From assembly GCA_903891505.1 (NCBI GenBank), contig CAITEO010000086.1:1-23013 (forward strand): a stretch of 23,013 bases of DNA, in the 5' to 3' direction. Positions 6,136-14,658 of this stretch are shown here, piece by piece. The translations under genes were made by a program, and so were the position numbers. The stretch's first letter is position 1; the number at the start of each line of letters is the position of its first letter. The stretch is from an uncultured Candidatus Woesearchaeota archaeon. GTDB lineage: Archaea > Nanobdellota > Nanobdellia > Woesearchaeales > 21-14-0-10-32-9. The notes below the pieces were generated by a model, which worked only from the letters and a program-made list of their open reading frames with translations, did not search any database and was not told the origin of the DNA.

Positions 6136-7947
6136 TCATGACGCATATGAGCAACCAGATTCTTTTGCCAATGCGGAGAGTGATTGAACTCCTTCAATAA
6201 GAACATCATTTATCTGCCACGTAGGCCAAGTAGGATACTGTTTCTTTAATGCTGCATTACACGCAGTCAAATTAGCAGCTGCATTTTCTGGGTCGCATTC
6301 TACAACAGTAAGATATGTTTTTGCATCTCCAAACAATAAAAATTGATTTTGAGCGTCAGGACTCCAGGAGGCAACAAATACTTTAGCACCCGCCATAGTC
6401 AAACACTTCGCAAGAATACTCTGAGGTGTCTCTGGTGCAACTTGCGTAGTTACAGTAGGTTGTATAGTAGTCTGCACACTTTGATTCGCTGCAGCATCCA
6501 CATTTATCTGATTAGCTGTAGCAACCTGACTCTCCCCATCAACACTATTGTTTAAAAAAGATGCAGGACCATATTTGTTCACAAGAACACCATCATTGTA
6601 GATCTCAATAGATGCACTATTCCAAAGGCCATCCACAAATATCTTATATTTATCTACTGCTTTCTGCTGCTTCACAGCAGTTTCTATTTGTGGCCTAATA
6701 GAATCAAGATCAGGAGTATATCCTTTCATATCAGCAACTTTGTACATTATGTGGTAGCCGAACTGCGTCTTAACAATTTCTACATCTCCAGGTTTCATTG
6801 AAAATCCTGCGTTTAAGAACTCTGGCACAAGCGAGTCAGTTTTTGAAAAATTATACTCTCCACATGTATTTGCACTAGACTTGTCGTCAGTATATGCTTT
6901 AACTAATTCACAGAAATTAGACTTGTTTGCATCAATTTTGTCAAATATTATTTTTGCAGCAGCATACGTCTCATTCTCGGAAACATTACTAAATTGCAAA
7001 AGAATATGCCTAACTTGAACCATATCAGGCACAACTAAAAGTGCCTTGTTCTTATCATAAAACGCCTGAATATCCTCTTCAGTGACTGTCTCATTCATGA
7101 AAGATGAATTCAGTAATTTATTGATAGTTAACGTATCTTTGTACAGCTTAAACACATACTCATATGTTAAATTCTTAGCTTTTAGATCAGCTCTTAGGGC
7201 AGCATCATCTATGTTGTTTGTTTTCATCACACCTTGAAGAACATCATTAACTTCTTGGTCACTTACAACTATTCCTTTTTTATCTGCCTCCTGAAGAAGC
7301 AGCTTATCTGTTATACTCATGTTTAAGACTTGCTCTTCAGTTATAAGTGGATTCATCGTTGTTACCATAAGATTATATCTGGATGTTATTTCTGATTTGT
7401 ATATTGGTTGTCCATTAATCAGAGCTACGACGCTATCTTTAGCAACACCTTTAGAATGGAAGATGACAAAAAGAATAACGCCAACAGCAATAACTGCGAG
7501 GATTATTAGAGAAATCAAAACCCAATTAGTGCTCTTTTCTTTGCTCTTAGATTTTTGTACTGAGTTTAATTGAATTGTAGATTCTTTCTTTTTGGGTAAG
7601 AGCGTGCTTTTTTCAGCGTCTATTTTCGAAAATTTTTTAGGCGCGTGTTTTATTTTATGACTCGCTGCATTTTTGACTGGTTTCTGCGCAACTTTTCCCA
7701 CTGATTTTTGCGCTTCTTTCTGAACTGTTTTCTGAACAGACTTCGTATCTTGCTTCTGAATAGGTTTTTGCTCTTGTTTCTCCACCTTAGCTGTTTGAAT
7801 TACCTTTTCTTGCAAAAGAGTTTGAGGTACACTTTGTTGTTGTAGTTTCTGTTGAGGCTGTTCTCGTTTTCGAGCAGGCTCAGTAGTTATTTCTGTTTCA
7901 GGAACAATCTCATCTAAATCAACGAATTTATCATCTGCCAAAACCAT
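6136..7947 (-). CDS. Membrane-anchored parvulin-type foldase with degenerate thioredoxin-like C-terminus
   Basis: Likely an extracytoplasmic prolyl isomerase and chaperone (PrsA/SurA-like). Residues (counted from a GTG one codon upstream): 1-140 a cytoplasmic Gln/Lys/Val-rich low-complexity tail; 143-164 a single transmembrane helix; 173-300 a SurA/PrsA-like N-domain (VALINGQPIYKSEI); 311-405 a PpiC rotamase domain (VRHILLQF, then LVPEFLNAGFSMKPGD and TQFGYHIMYKV); 470-508 a Gln/Thr/Val linker; and 511-600 a domain resembling the thioredoxin of VKOR-type fusions (ECDP at 551-554, YPTWPTW near 572-578, SLSALAKESGC at the end). Where such domains carry WCPHCQ, this one has WSPDAQ (529-534), so both active cysteines are gone. 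ATG at 7947 is preferred over the GTG at 7950; AGGTG directly abuts it. Monocistronic. Confidence 0.85.
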   Translation of the reverse strand: MVLADDKFVDLDEIVPETEITTEPARKREQPQQKLQQQSVPQTLLQEKVIQTAKVEKQEQKPIQKQDTKSVQKTVQKEAQKSVGKVAQKPVKNAASHKIKHAPKKFSKIDAEKSTLLPKKKESTIQLNSVQKSKSKEKSTNWVLISLIILAVIAVGVILFVIFHSKGVAKDSVVALINGQPIYKSEITSRYNLMVTTMNPLITEEQVLNMSITDKLLLQEADKKGIVVSDQEVNDVLQGVMKTNNIDDAALRADLKAKNLTYEYVFKLYKDTLTINKLLNSSFMNETVTEEDIQAFYDKNKALLVVPDMVQVRHILLQFSNVSENETYAAAKIIFDKIDANKSNFCELVKAYTDDKSSANTCGEYNFSKTDSLVPEFLNAGFSMKPGDVEIVKTQFGYHIMYKVADMKGYTPDLDSIRPQIETAVKQQKAVDKYKIFVDGLWNSASIEIYNDGVLVNKYGPASFLNNSVDGESQVATANQINVDAAANQSVQTTIQPTVTTQVAPETPQSILAKCLTMAGAKVFVASWSPDAQNQFLLFGDAKTYLTVVECDPENAAANLTACNAALKKQYPTWPTWQINDVLIEGVQSLSALAKESGCSYAS

Positions 7948-8054
7948 CACCTACATAATTTGATTTCAAGAAGAGTATCATAGGATATTTTTAAAACTAT
8001 CGTTTGACATAATCCAAAAATGGTAACAAGTCTAAAACAAGGCCTTGTGCCAAA

Positions 8055-8062
8055 ATATATAA
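8055..8062 (+). promoter_or_regulatory. TATA box of the HerA-like gene
   Basis: ATATATAA centred about 27 bp before the ATG at 8086, with no SD before that ATG, so the mRNA is predicted to be leaderless. Confidence 0.5.
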
Positions 8063-8085
8063 ATTGAAGTTCCATTGATATTTTT

Positions 8086-9396
8086 ATGAACGATATAGTT
8101 ATCGGTAGGGATGAAAAAGACAGACAAAAATATGGAGAAAAAGGAGTTGTCCTGCTCGGTAAACACTATGTTAAAATGGGTAGAATTTCTTCATTATCTA
8201 ATAAAGTTTTTTTAGATGTTACAAAAAGCCATGTAGTTTTTGTCTGCGGAAAACGAGGGGGAGGAAAATCCTATTCCCTTGGAGTTATAGCTGAAGGAAT
8301 ATCTGATTTGCCTCCAGATATAAGGCAGAATATTTCAATAATACTTCTAGATACTATGGGTGTTTATTGGACGATGAAATACCCAAACAAGCAAGATAAA
8401 GATCTTTTAGAAGAATGGGGTCTTGAACCTAAGGGACTTGATGTAAAAATATTTACGCCAGTAGGGTATTATGATTCCTACAAGCAAAAAGGCATTCCTA
8501 CAGATGTGGCTTTCTCTATACGTCCTTCAGAACTTAAGGGTTCAGACTGGAACACAACTTTTTCAGTTGGCGCGGATAGTCCTGTTGGTGTTCTAATAGA
8601 GAGAACAATTTATGATATGAAAGAGAAAAAATCCAACTATTCACTTAAAGAAATAATAAAACAGATTGGTGAGGATAAGGAATCTGACCCTATTGTAAAA
8701 AGTGCAGCGAAGAATATGTTTCTGAATGCGGATGAGTGGGGGTTATTCAACGATAAAGGAACTCCACTTTCAGATTTAGCCATCGCAGGCCAAGTAACAA
8801 TCCTTGATTTGTCTTGCTATGCAACAATATCTGGTTCTTGGAAAATAAAAAATCTTGTTGTAGGACTTGTATCAGAGAACTTGTTTGTTCAAAGAATGAC
8901 TGCTAGAAAAGACGAAGAATTTATTGAACTGCATAAAGCAATGAATCCATTCTCTGATGAATTCAAGAAGAAACAAGATTATCCGCTCGTGTGGCTCGTT
9001 ATAGATGAAGCCCACGAATTCCTTCCTAATGAAGGAAAAACTCTTGCATCTGATCCTCTAATAACAATTTTGAGGGAAGGAAGACAGCCAGGAATATCAT
9101 TAATACTCGCATCGCAGCAACCTGGCAAGATACATAGTGATGTGCTTACTCAGGCAGACACAGTTCTTGCGCACAGAATTACTGCGAAGCTTGATACTGA
9201 TGCACTTGGAACTTTGATGCAAAGCTATATGCGCCAAGGCCTTGTTTCAGAGCTTGATGATTTGCCTCGTGAAAAAGGTGCTGCAATTATTTTTGATGAT
9301 ACAAACGAGAAAATGTATCCTATAAGGATACGACCAAGATTTACTTGGCACGGCGGCGGGGCACCTAGTGCTATTCACGAAGGAGATGAAGATTAA
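8086..9396 (+). CDS. HerA/FtsK-type ATPase (DUF87-like)
   Basis: A ring-forming P-loop ATPase that in archaea works with the nuclease NurA and Mre11-Rad50 in DNA end resection; many HerA-like proteins act as other DNA or protein pumps. Walker A GKRGGGKS is at residues 55-62; Walker B LVIDEAH at 304-310; the REGRQPG segment (330-336, the arginine-finger region of HerA) and ASQQP (342-346) follow. Length is 436 aa. The N-terminal part is only about 45 residues before the P-loop strand, shorter than the HAS barrel of classical HerA (roughly 500 aa family), so it may be a HerA paralogue. No nurA, mre11 or rad50 is next to it. Its stop overlaps the ATG of the following 57-residue gene by one base, implying coupled translation. 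Confidence 0.85.
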   Translation: MNDIVIGRDEKDRQKYGEKGVVLLGKHYVKMGRISSLSNKVFLDVTKSHVVFVCGKRGGGKSYSLGVIAEGISDLPPDIRQNISIILLDTMGVYWTMKYPNKQDKDLLEEWGLEPKGLDVKIFTPVGYYDSYKQKGIPTDVAFSIRPSELKGSDWNTTFSVGADSPVGVLIERTIYDMKEKKSNYSLKEIIKQIGEDKESDPIVKSAAKNMFLNADEWGLFNDKGTPLSDLAIAGQVTILDLSCYATISGSWKIKNLVVGLVSENLFVQRMTARKDEEFIELHKAMNPFSDEFKKKQDYPLVWLVIDEAHEFLPNEGKTLASDPLITILREGRQPGISLILASQQPGKIHSDVLTQADTVLAHRITAKLDTDALGTLMQSYMRQGLVSELDDLPREKGAAIIFDDTNEKMYPIRIRPRFTWHGGGAPSAIHEGDED

Positions 9397-9569
9397 TGGT
9401 TAAAGAAATAAAAGCGCAAGAACAGAAACTGGAACGTGAGAATCTGATAGTTCTTATGCGCGAGTGCATTGATGATGCCCGCGCAATTGTACAGGAAAAA
9501 AGACTTCTTGAGAATCAAACTGTACTCGCAAGTATTGCTGTTGCGCTCTTTGAAGCTAGATTAAAATAA
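9396..9569 (+). CDS. 57-residue helical protein coupled to the HerA-like ATPase
   Basis: Begins in a TAATG overlap with the ATPase stop and reads MVKEIKAQEQKLERENLIVL- to a TAA at 9567-9569. It is charged and almost certainly all-helical: a first half rich in Glu/Lys with heptad-like spacing, and a second half LLENQTVLASIAVALFEARLK that is amphipathic. It has one cysteine (Cys24) and no signal peptide. No family is recognised. The tight coupling suggests a partner or adaptor of the ATPase ring made in matched amount. It is real rather than a shadow because it is an open frame in an otherwise unfilled 200-bp gap, starts in the coupled overlap, and ends before a T-rich terminator. Confidence 0.65.
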   Translation: MVKEIKAQEQKLERENLIVLMRECIDDARAIVQEKRLLENQTVLASIAVALFEARLK

Positions 9570-9582
9570 AGAAAATATAAAA

Positions 9583-9594
9583 ATTATTTTTTCT
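9583..9594 (+). terminator. T-rich terminator between convergent genes
   Basis: AATTATTTTTTC directly after the small coupled gene. Runs of T without a stem are the usual archaeal termination signal. The AT-rich gap of 25 bp serves convergent transcripts. Confidence 0.4.
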
Positions 9595-10131
9595 TCAGCT
9601 ATGCATTCTTTTGTAGATGTAATAAATTATTATTCCGAATCCAGCTGTAAAGACTAGGACTACTGTAAATATTAATTGTTCCCATCTAGTAAGTCTATCG
9701 TTTGAAATTGCATCAATTATAAAGAAAACCATTAGTACTACAGTTACTAGTAGAAACAAAACGGTTAGCAATTGACTTAGTTGGTTTACTTTACCAACTG
9801 CAGTCATATAAAAAAAGAACACCCATATCGCCGTGTATAATATCAGTAATGGCTCATACCAATGAATGTGTGTAAAATGAGGCGCGTGGTTTTTTCTCTT
9901 AGGTATTAGTTTATGGTTGTGAATTGCCAATGCTTCCATGTGTTCAGGAATAGGTTCTGCCCTTGACATGCTTATGAATGATGATATAAACATTATCCCG
10001 AAAAAACAGGCGAAAGTAAACCCCCATAATTGTGACCAATCCATCACTAGCCATATTGAAACTAGAAAGCCCATAATACTTACAAGCATAAAACTAGAAC
10101 TTAGCGGAGCGTACTTTATAGGATTAGACAT
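9595..10131 (-). CDS. Membrane protein with five predicted helices, unknown function
   Basis: From the ATG at 10131 (178 aa): hydrophobic segments at about residues 10-31, 35-57, 91-111, 117-141 and 150-172. A His-rich cytosolic or extracytosolic loop lies between helices two and three (EHMEALAIHNHKLIP... HAPHFTHIHWYEP), with seven or more histidines that could bind metal. No family recognised. GAGGTG four bases before this ATG is a clear SD. The frame is open further up to 10257, but the TATA element at 10261-10268 rules out 10257. An ATG at 10233 sits where a leaderless mRNA would start, so a 34-residue longer form is possible. Divergent from trpS. Confidence 0.6.
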   Translation of the reverse strand: MSNPIKYAPLSSSFMLVSIMGFLVSIWLVMDWSQLWGFTFACFFGIMFISSFISMSRAEPIPEHMEALAIHNHKLIPKRKNHAPHFTHIHWYEPLLILYTAIWVFFFYMTAVGKVNQLSQLLTVLFLLVTVVLMVFFIIDAISNDRLTRWEQLIFTVVLVFTAGFGIIIYYIYKRMHS

Positions 10132-10260
10132 ATTACACCTCTTCTTTACCTTTTTTTGAATATCAACTATTGACTTAAGAACCATAGAATAAAATGCATT
10201 CATAAAGTTTTCCATTTTTACAGCATTAAACATAACTGTTTTGTAATTGTTTGGCAAAAA

Positions 10261-10268
10261 TTTAAATA
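10261..10268. promoter_or_regulatory. Shared palindromic TATA element between trpS and the membrane protein gene
   Basis: TTTAAATA reads as TATTTAAA on the other strand. On the plus strand it predicts a start near 10290, 18 nt before trpS. On the minus strand it predicts a start near 10238, just before an ATG at 10233. It is the only good TATA match in the gap for either gene. Confidence 0.45.
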
Positions 10269-10307
10269 CAAAGAGAGGAATGATTTAATCTTGTAGGGAA
10301 TAGTTCG

Positions 10308-11453
10308 ATGGCCAAAGAATTCATAGTGACTCCTTGGGAAGTCAAAGGGAATATAGATTATGATAAATTGATACACGAATTTGGCGTATCTAAAATAGAT
10401 AGTGCCCTCTTAGATAGGATAAAGTCACACACAGGAGAGCTTCACTATCTTCTAAGAAGAGGAATATTCTTTGCTCATAGGGATATGAAATTCATCTTAG
10501 ATGAATATGAATTGGGAAACAAATTTTTCTTGTATACTGGCAGATCCCCCTCAGGACATACACACTTAGGTCATCTGATTCCTTGGATGTTTACAAAGTG
10601 GTTGCAGGACAAATTCGATGTAGAACTATACTTCCAGTTTCCAGATGAAGAAAAATTCCTATTCAAGCAAGATTTAACTCTTGAAGATACAAAGAAATAC
10701 ACGTATGAGAACATGCTTGATATAATTGCGTTAGGATTTAATCCGAAGAAAACATTTTTCATAGTTGATACAATCCACGCGGATCTAATGTATCGTGAAG
10801 CAATCAAAGTGTCTAAGAAAATAACATTCTCAACAGTCAAAGCTGCGTTTGGATTAAACAATGAATCTAACATAGGAAGTATTTTTTATACGTCTATGCA
10901 GGCAGTCCCCGCATTTTTACCTTGCGTGTTAAAAAACAAGAAGATGCCTTGCCTTATTCCTCATGCAATAGACCAAGATCCTCATTTCAGGGTTTCTCGT
11001 GATGTTATTCCTAAGCTTGGCTATTACAAGCCAGCATCCATACAGTGCAGATTTCTGCCAGGTCTTGGCGGAATAGCAATGGATGGTAAAATGTCATCTT
11101 CAGTTGAAGATGCGACAATATACACGACTGATGATGAGGTGACTGTTAAAAAAAAGATAAATAAATATGCATTTTCAGGCGGAAAAGACACTGTTGAGGA
11201 ACATAGAAAACATGGAGGAAATCCAGATATTGATGTTGCATATCAATGGCTTGTGTTCTTCGAAGAAGATGATGAAGTTCTAAAGCAGATTCATGATGAT
11301 TATAAATCAGGCAAAATGTTATCTGGTGAGATTAAAGCGATTCTCATAGAAAAAATAAATTCATTCTTAAAAGTACACCAGAAGAAACGAGAAGTTGCAA
11401 AGAAACATGTTGATGAGTTCATCTTAAAGAAACATTCTGCTCATCATCTCTGA
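10308..11453 (+). CDS. trpS: Tryptophanyl-tRNA synthetase (archaeal/eukaryotic type)
   Basis: Charges tRNA-Trp with tryptophan. A class I synthetase of 381 residues. The HIGH motif appears as GHTHLGH (83-89) after TGRSPS; the KMSKS loop as KMSSS (261-265) in GIAMDGKMSSS, both characteristic of archaeal TrpRS. The C-terminal anticodon-binding part (about 280-375) contains AFSGGKDTVEEHRKHGGNPD, also typical of the family. The N-terminal segment ITVTPWEV-type (residues 5-12, EFIVTPWEV) matches archaeal and eukaryotic enzymes that begin with the PWxV motif. It has a short leader of about 18 nt with a weak AGGG. Confidence 0.96.
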   Translation: MAKEFIVTPWEVKGNIDYDKLIHEFGVSKIDSALLDRIKSHTGELHYLLRRGIFFAHRDMKFILDEYELGNKFFLYTGRSPSGHTHLGHLIPWMFTKWLQDKFDVELYFQFPDEEKFLFKQDLTLEDTKKYTYENMLDIIALGFNPKKTFFIVDTIHADLMYREAIKVSKKITFSTVKAAFGLNNESNIGSIFYTSMQAVPAFLPCVLKNKKMPCLIPHAIDQDPHFRVSRDVIPKLGYYKPASIQCRFLPGLGGIAMDGKMSSSVEDATIYTTDDEVTVKKKINKYAFSGGKDTVEEHRKHGGNPDIDVAYQWLVFFEEDDEVLKQIHDDYKSGKMLSGEIKAILIEKINSFLKVHQKKREVAKKHVDEFILKKHSAHHL

Positions 11454-11473
11454 CTATTTGTCTTCTTTAATTT

Positions 11474-11926
11474 TTAGTTGAAAAGCTGTTTCGCAACAGT
11501 CCACGCAGCCTCTTTCTTCCTTGGATGTGCGTTGATATTTATCAATATATGAAAGCAGCTTCCTGAATCAGTTAGAACATATTTTCCATCTAGTAAAGAA
11601 TCTTTATCTAATCTTACGAAAAAATTCATGTTGTCATCGAGTCTGTTCTCCTGACTCAGAATAGTGTTCTTATCCTCTTTTGATAGTGATTCATTCAATT
11701 TTTTTATGAATTTGTTAGAGTGTCTCTCCTTTTCTAATGACGCCTCAAAGATAAGTATGGTTTTCTGGTTGAATCCTTTGGCATTTGTTTCTGTTAATTT
11801 TATTTTCTCGGCGTCGAGTTCTGATGCGTCATAGCCAAGAAGCGAAAGAAATGCTTTTTTTATTTTCTCTTTGTCCTCTTCAGGATTACAAAATACTCTT
11901 AGATGAATTATATTTATCGGCCTCAT
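11474..11926 (-). CDS. RNA-binding protein of the COG1325 (exosome-associated) family
   Basis: A 150-residue cytosolic protein resembling the archaeal PF01877 family, small RNA-binding domains often called putative exosome subunits. Seen: N-terminal strand INIIHLRVFCNPEEDKEKI, the middle ILIFEASLEKERHSNKFIKKL, FFVRLDKDSLLDGKYVLTDSGSCFHILINI near 105-132, and the ending AHPRKKEAAWTVAKQLF, all in the family order and at family length. The RLDK...G pattern is its best-known segment. A TATA-like TTTAAACA (11953-11946) about 24 bp upstream implies a leaderless start. Convergent with trpS (20 bp between stops). Confidence 0.75.
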   Translation of the reverse strand: MRPINIIHLRVFCNPEEDKEKIKKAFLSLLGYDASELDAEKIKLTETNAKGFNQKTILIFEASLEKERHSNKFIKKLNESLSKEDKNTILSQENRLDDNMNFFVRLDKDSLLDGKYVLTDSGSCFHILININAHPRKKEAAWTVAKQLFN

Positions 11927-12045
11927 ATAGTTAGATATGTTTATTTGTTTAAATTTTTTTATGAATTATTGGAATGTGTTTACTTGTAATGGTGTAAACT
12001 TAGTTAATAATTGTGTAGAAATTGTGTAAATTTATTTATTATTGC

Positions 12046-12714
12046 TTACTTCTTTACAATCCTATAATACTTGTCTCCATTCTTATTTATCGTATTCTCT
12101 GTAATCATAGCGTCTAGAAGAGGTTCTATTTCCTTGATATCCTCTGATTTTATTCCGATAGCATTTGCAATCTCTGCTTGGGTTTTGTCTTTGTGCTCTA
12201 ATGCTGCTAAAACTGTATTTCTCATCAAAGCATTTATGCTCTTTAACATTGTTGTGTTTGTAGAATTTATCTGTATCATCTTCGTGTTTGCATTATGAAG
12301 CTGAGTAATTATATCTGAGAATAAATCTGATAATTCCTTGTCCTTCAAAGTTATTTTCTTCGGCTCTATTATTTCAAGCGAAGATGGTATGAATGTAAAG
12401 ACTAATATTGAAAGTGAAAAGAGATCCTTGACTAGTAGTTGTGCTTCGCAGTTCGTTCCAAAAAGTCCTTCGCCAACATCTATAGTTTCTGCGATTTCTT
12501 GAGAGATTATCTTTATTGTTTTTCCTTCCTCGATTTTCTTCATTACGAGCACTATTGCTTCGGATACATAGTCTTTAGGATTGCCTACAATCTCAAATAT
12601 TACATTTACCTGCAAATATCCTTGGTCCAAAAACTGCTTTATTTCTTTCTTGTCCATAATTTTCTTTTCCACTACCTTTTCTTCGCTTTTTGTAGCCGTA
12701 TCTTTATTATTCAT
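12046..12714 (-). CDS. Conserved-looking cytosolic protein with C-terminal winged-helix-like region
   Basis: 222 residues, no signal peptide or membrane segment. Residues 1-25 are a charged tail (many Lys/Glu). About 25-110 form a mixed alpha/beta part (GYLQVNVIFEIVGNPKDYVSEAIVLVMKKIEEG). About 120-165 is a helical stretch with Asn/Thr-rich SINALMRN. 165-222 resembles a winged helix (TVLAALEHKDKTQAEIANAIGI, then a wing ENTINKNGDKYYRIVK). The tail suggests DNA or RNA binding or a regulatory partner, but I do not recognise the family. A TATA box TATTTAAG at 12743-12736 lies 26 bp upstream of the ATG, inside the end of the preceding gene. Confidence 0.6.
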   Translation of the reverse strand: MNNKDTATKSEEKVVEKKIMDKKEIKQFLDQGYLQVNVIFEIVGNPKDYVSEAIVLVMKKIEEGKTIKIISQEIAETIDVGEGLFGTNCEAQLLVKDLFSLSILVFTFIPSSLEIIEPKKITLKDKELSDLFSDIITQLHNANTKMIQINSTNTTMLKSINALMRNTVLAALEHKDKTQAEIANAIGIKSEDIKEIEPLLDAMITENTINKNGDKYYRIVKK

Positions 12715-12732
12715 ACTAATAAGAAAATTTCC

Positions 12733-14658
12733 TTACTTAAATAGCTTTGTTTTTTGCAGGACAAATGCTCTTGCTTTTTTGTTGAAAAAGAAAAAAGAAA
12801 ACACGCATGAAATTACGATGAAAACTAAACTTCCCGCTCCAAAGACACTTTTATTTTTCTGGGTAGTTTTAATTACATTCGCAGTCATAGAATTTTTGCT
12901 TGCAGTAATATTAGCATTTGAAACTAGTCCTGGATTCAATTTTTTGCTACTTGAAGTAGTATTTGTAGTTTTGTTGATTGCACTTGTTTGATTTTTTGAT
13001 GTTGTTTTTGTCTGATTTGAACTGTTAAGTGCAATTGTATTTTGGCTCGACTGCTTTGTTGTTTTTGCCACAGTGACTGTAGAATTTCCACTAGGCAGAG
13101 TAATTCTCGTAATATGAATAGTTTTTTCTACATGTTCATCAAGACCTTCTGCAACAGCAGCATAATCTCCTGATTTGGTGACTGATAACAACAAAGGTAT
13201 CCTAAAATCAAAATCAGAATTCTTGCCGTTGACATATACTTTTGTTATTGTAGAAAACTTTTTTCCGTCGAGTTCCAGCCACGCAGATATTAGTGTCTTT
13301 GCCGTGTCTGCTTTATGTCCTGTTATTGTAGCAAAAATCACATCATCCTCTGATTCTAAAGGCACATCTATTGATATACTTGTAGGTGCATCGTTGAAAT
13401 TTGCCTGATCATCTTGACTTGCAGACTCAGAAACAAAAACAACTAGTTTCTCAGATATATTATCACAAATTACATATTTAGCTTTGATGAGAAAGTATTT
13501 TTCAGGAACATCTATTGAGGGAGTGTATGTTTTCTGTGCTTTGCTAGTTGTAATTATTTTCTGTTTAACAATAGATTCGCTATCTTCTACCCAATACTCG
13601 ACAGAAGAATTAAATGAGCCAGCACTTTCGCAATCAAATATTTTGAATTCTATGTGCTCGCCCGAAGAAAAAATATCTTTATTTGTATCAATTCTAAGAC
13701 CACATGCGCATATAGATAAATTTTGGGATGTGTTAATTGAAGTATTAGTGGAATTGTCAAAAGAAGAATTAGTAGAATAATTAACAGGACAATTAGTAGA
13801 ATTAGTAAAATTAATTGAAGTATTAGTTGAGCTGTTGTAGGATAAATTCAGCGAGGAGTTCGATGGTTGCTCTAAGGATAAATTTGATGAAAAATTATAT
13901 GATGTGTTAGGAAAACTATATTCTGAATTGTTGTTTGCTGTGAAATTTGCTGAGTTGTTTGTAGAGTAATTTATGGAGTAACTTTCTGAGTCATTTGTAT
14001 AATCGATTGTTGAATTAGCAGTTAGATTGAATGTTGAATTAGCAGTTAGATTGATAGTTAAATTAATAGTTAAATTCGTGGTTAGATTGAATGTTGAATT
14101 AGCAGTTAGATTGATAGTTAAATTAATAGTTAAATTCGTGGTTAGATTGAATGTTGAATTGGTTGTTAAATTATATGTTAAATTCGTATTTGATTGATTT
14201 GAATAATTTGAATAAAATTGTGTTGTAGTAAGATTCTTGCAATCAACATTATTTGTCATATTCTGATCTATGTAGTTTGAAGGCTCCGCGTAAATGCAGA
14301 AGAAATAAATGCCTTCAGCCACATTTAATGTGCCGAACCCGGTTTCAGAATATGAATTTATCGTCTTTGAAATTGACCAATTAATTACTTCTTTTGTTGC
14401 ACTATTTTCTTTTGTTAGATTCAAATAAACTTTGCTTAACAAACTATCAGTTACATTGGAGACATAATCATTATTCTTCAAGAGCATAAATTTCGTGTAG
14501 TTTTGCGAAGCATTTATCTGTTCTTGCAAAGTTATTTTTACATAAACATCTCTTGCGGGGGTTGCACAAACAAAATCAATTAGAACAAATAAAATAATGA
14601 AGAATATAATTAATGTGTAAAAAAGTTTACTCAATCTTCTCTTTGCTGAACTTCGCAT
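12733..14658 (-). CDS. Secreted, membrane-anchored surface protein with a dense N-glycosylation sequon array
   Basis: 641 residues. Residues 1-33 are a signal peptide or anchor (Arg/Lys-rich start, long hydrophobic core, likely cleavage near VCA). About 34-145 look like a beta-sandwich of the CARDB/Ig type (DVYVKITLQ...). Residues 142-315 hold roughly three dozen N-X-S/T sequons, often one every four residues (NLT, NST, NFS, NYS). About 316-530 look like two further beta domains. 540-605 is a Ser/Thr/Asn/Lys-rich stalk. 608-629 is a transmembrane helix followed by a short basic tail. This is a mucin-like or S-layer-like cell-surface layout. A perfect 60-bp tandem duplication lies in the array. 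It is the last gene of a probable operon behind the GTPase and the cyclodipeptide synthase, 72 bp after the latter. Confidence 0.75.
   Translation of the reverse strand: MRSSAKRRLSKLFYTLIIFFIILFVLIDFVCATPARDVYVKITLQEQINASQNYTKFMLLKNNDYVSNVTDSLLSKVYLNLTKENSATKEVINWSISKTINSYSETGFGTLNVAEGIYFFCIYAEPSNYIDQNMTNNVDCKNLTTTQFYSNYSNQSNTNLTYNLTTNSTFNLTTNLTINLTINLTANSTFNLTTNLTINLTINLTANSTFNLTANSTIDYTNDSESYSINYSTNNSANFTANNNSEYSFPNTSYNFSSNLSLEQPSNSSLNLSYNSSTNTSINFTNSTNCPVNYSTNSSFDNSTNTSINTSQNLSICACGLRIDTNKDIFSSGEHIEFKIFDCESAGSFNSSVEYWVEDSESIVKQKIITTSKAQKTYTPSIDVPEKYFLIKAKYVICDNISEKLVVFVSESASQDDQANFNDAPTSISIDVPLESEDDVIFATITGHKADTAKTLISAWLELDGKKFSTITKVYVNGKNSDFDFRIPLLLSVTKSGDYAAVAEGLDEHVEKTIHITRITLPSGNSTVTVAKTTKQSSQNTIALNSSNQTKTTSKNQTSAINKTTNTTSSSKKLNPGLVSNANITASKNSMTANVIKTTQKNKSVFGAGSLVFIVISCVFSFFFFNKKARAFVLQKTKLFK
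14021..14160 (-). repeat. Perfect 60-bp tandem repeat (2.3 copies) in the surface protein gene
   Basis: Bases 14041-14100 and 14101-14160 are identical, and 14021-14040 matches the last 20 bases of each unit. Each unit encodes 20 residues with five sequons (NLTTNLTINLTINLTANSTF in one phase). Identity at silent sites shows recent duplication or gene conversion. The surrounding sequence is a more diverged version of the same NLT/NST theme. Confidence 0.95.

Noticed and set aside
6276..6300. A stretch in the foldase gene (GCATTTTCTGGGTCGCATTC) that resembles half of the dispersed palindromic repeat.
   Set aside because: Only one arm matches; no complementary arm or second hairpin follows, and the residues CDPENAAAN belong to the thioredoxin-like domain. 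Coincidence is likely.
10131..10257. N-terminal extension of the membrane protein to 10257.
   Set aside because: That ATG lies against the TATA element, upstream of any possible transcription start from it, and a strong SD precedes the ATG at 10131. An intermediate start at 10233 stays possible.
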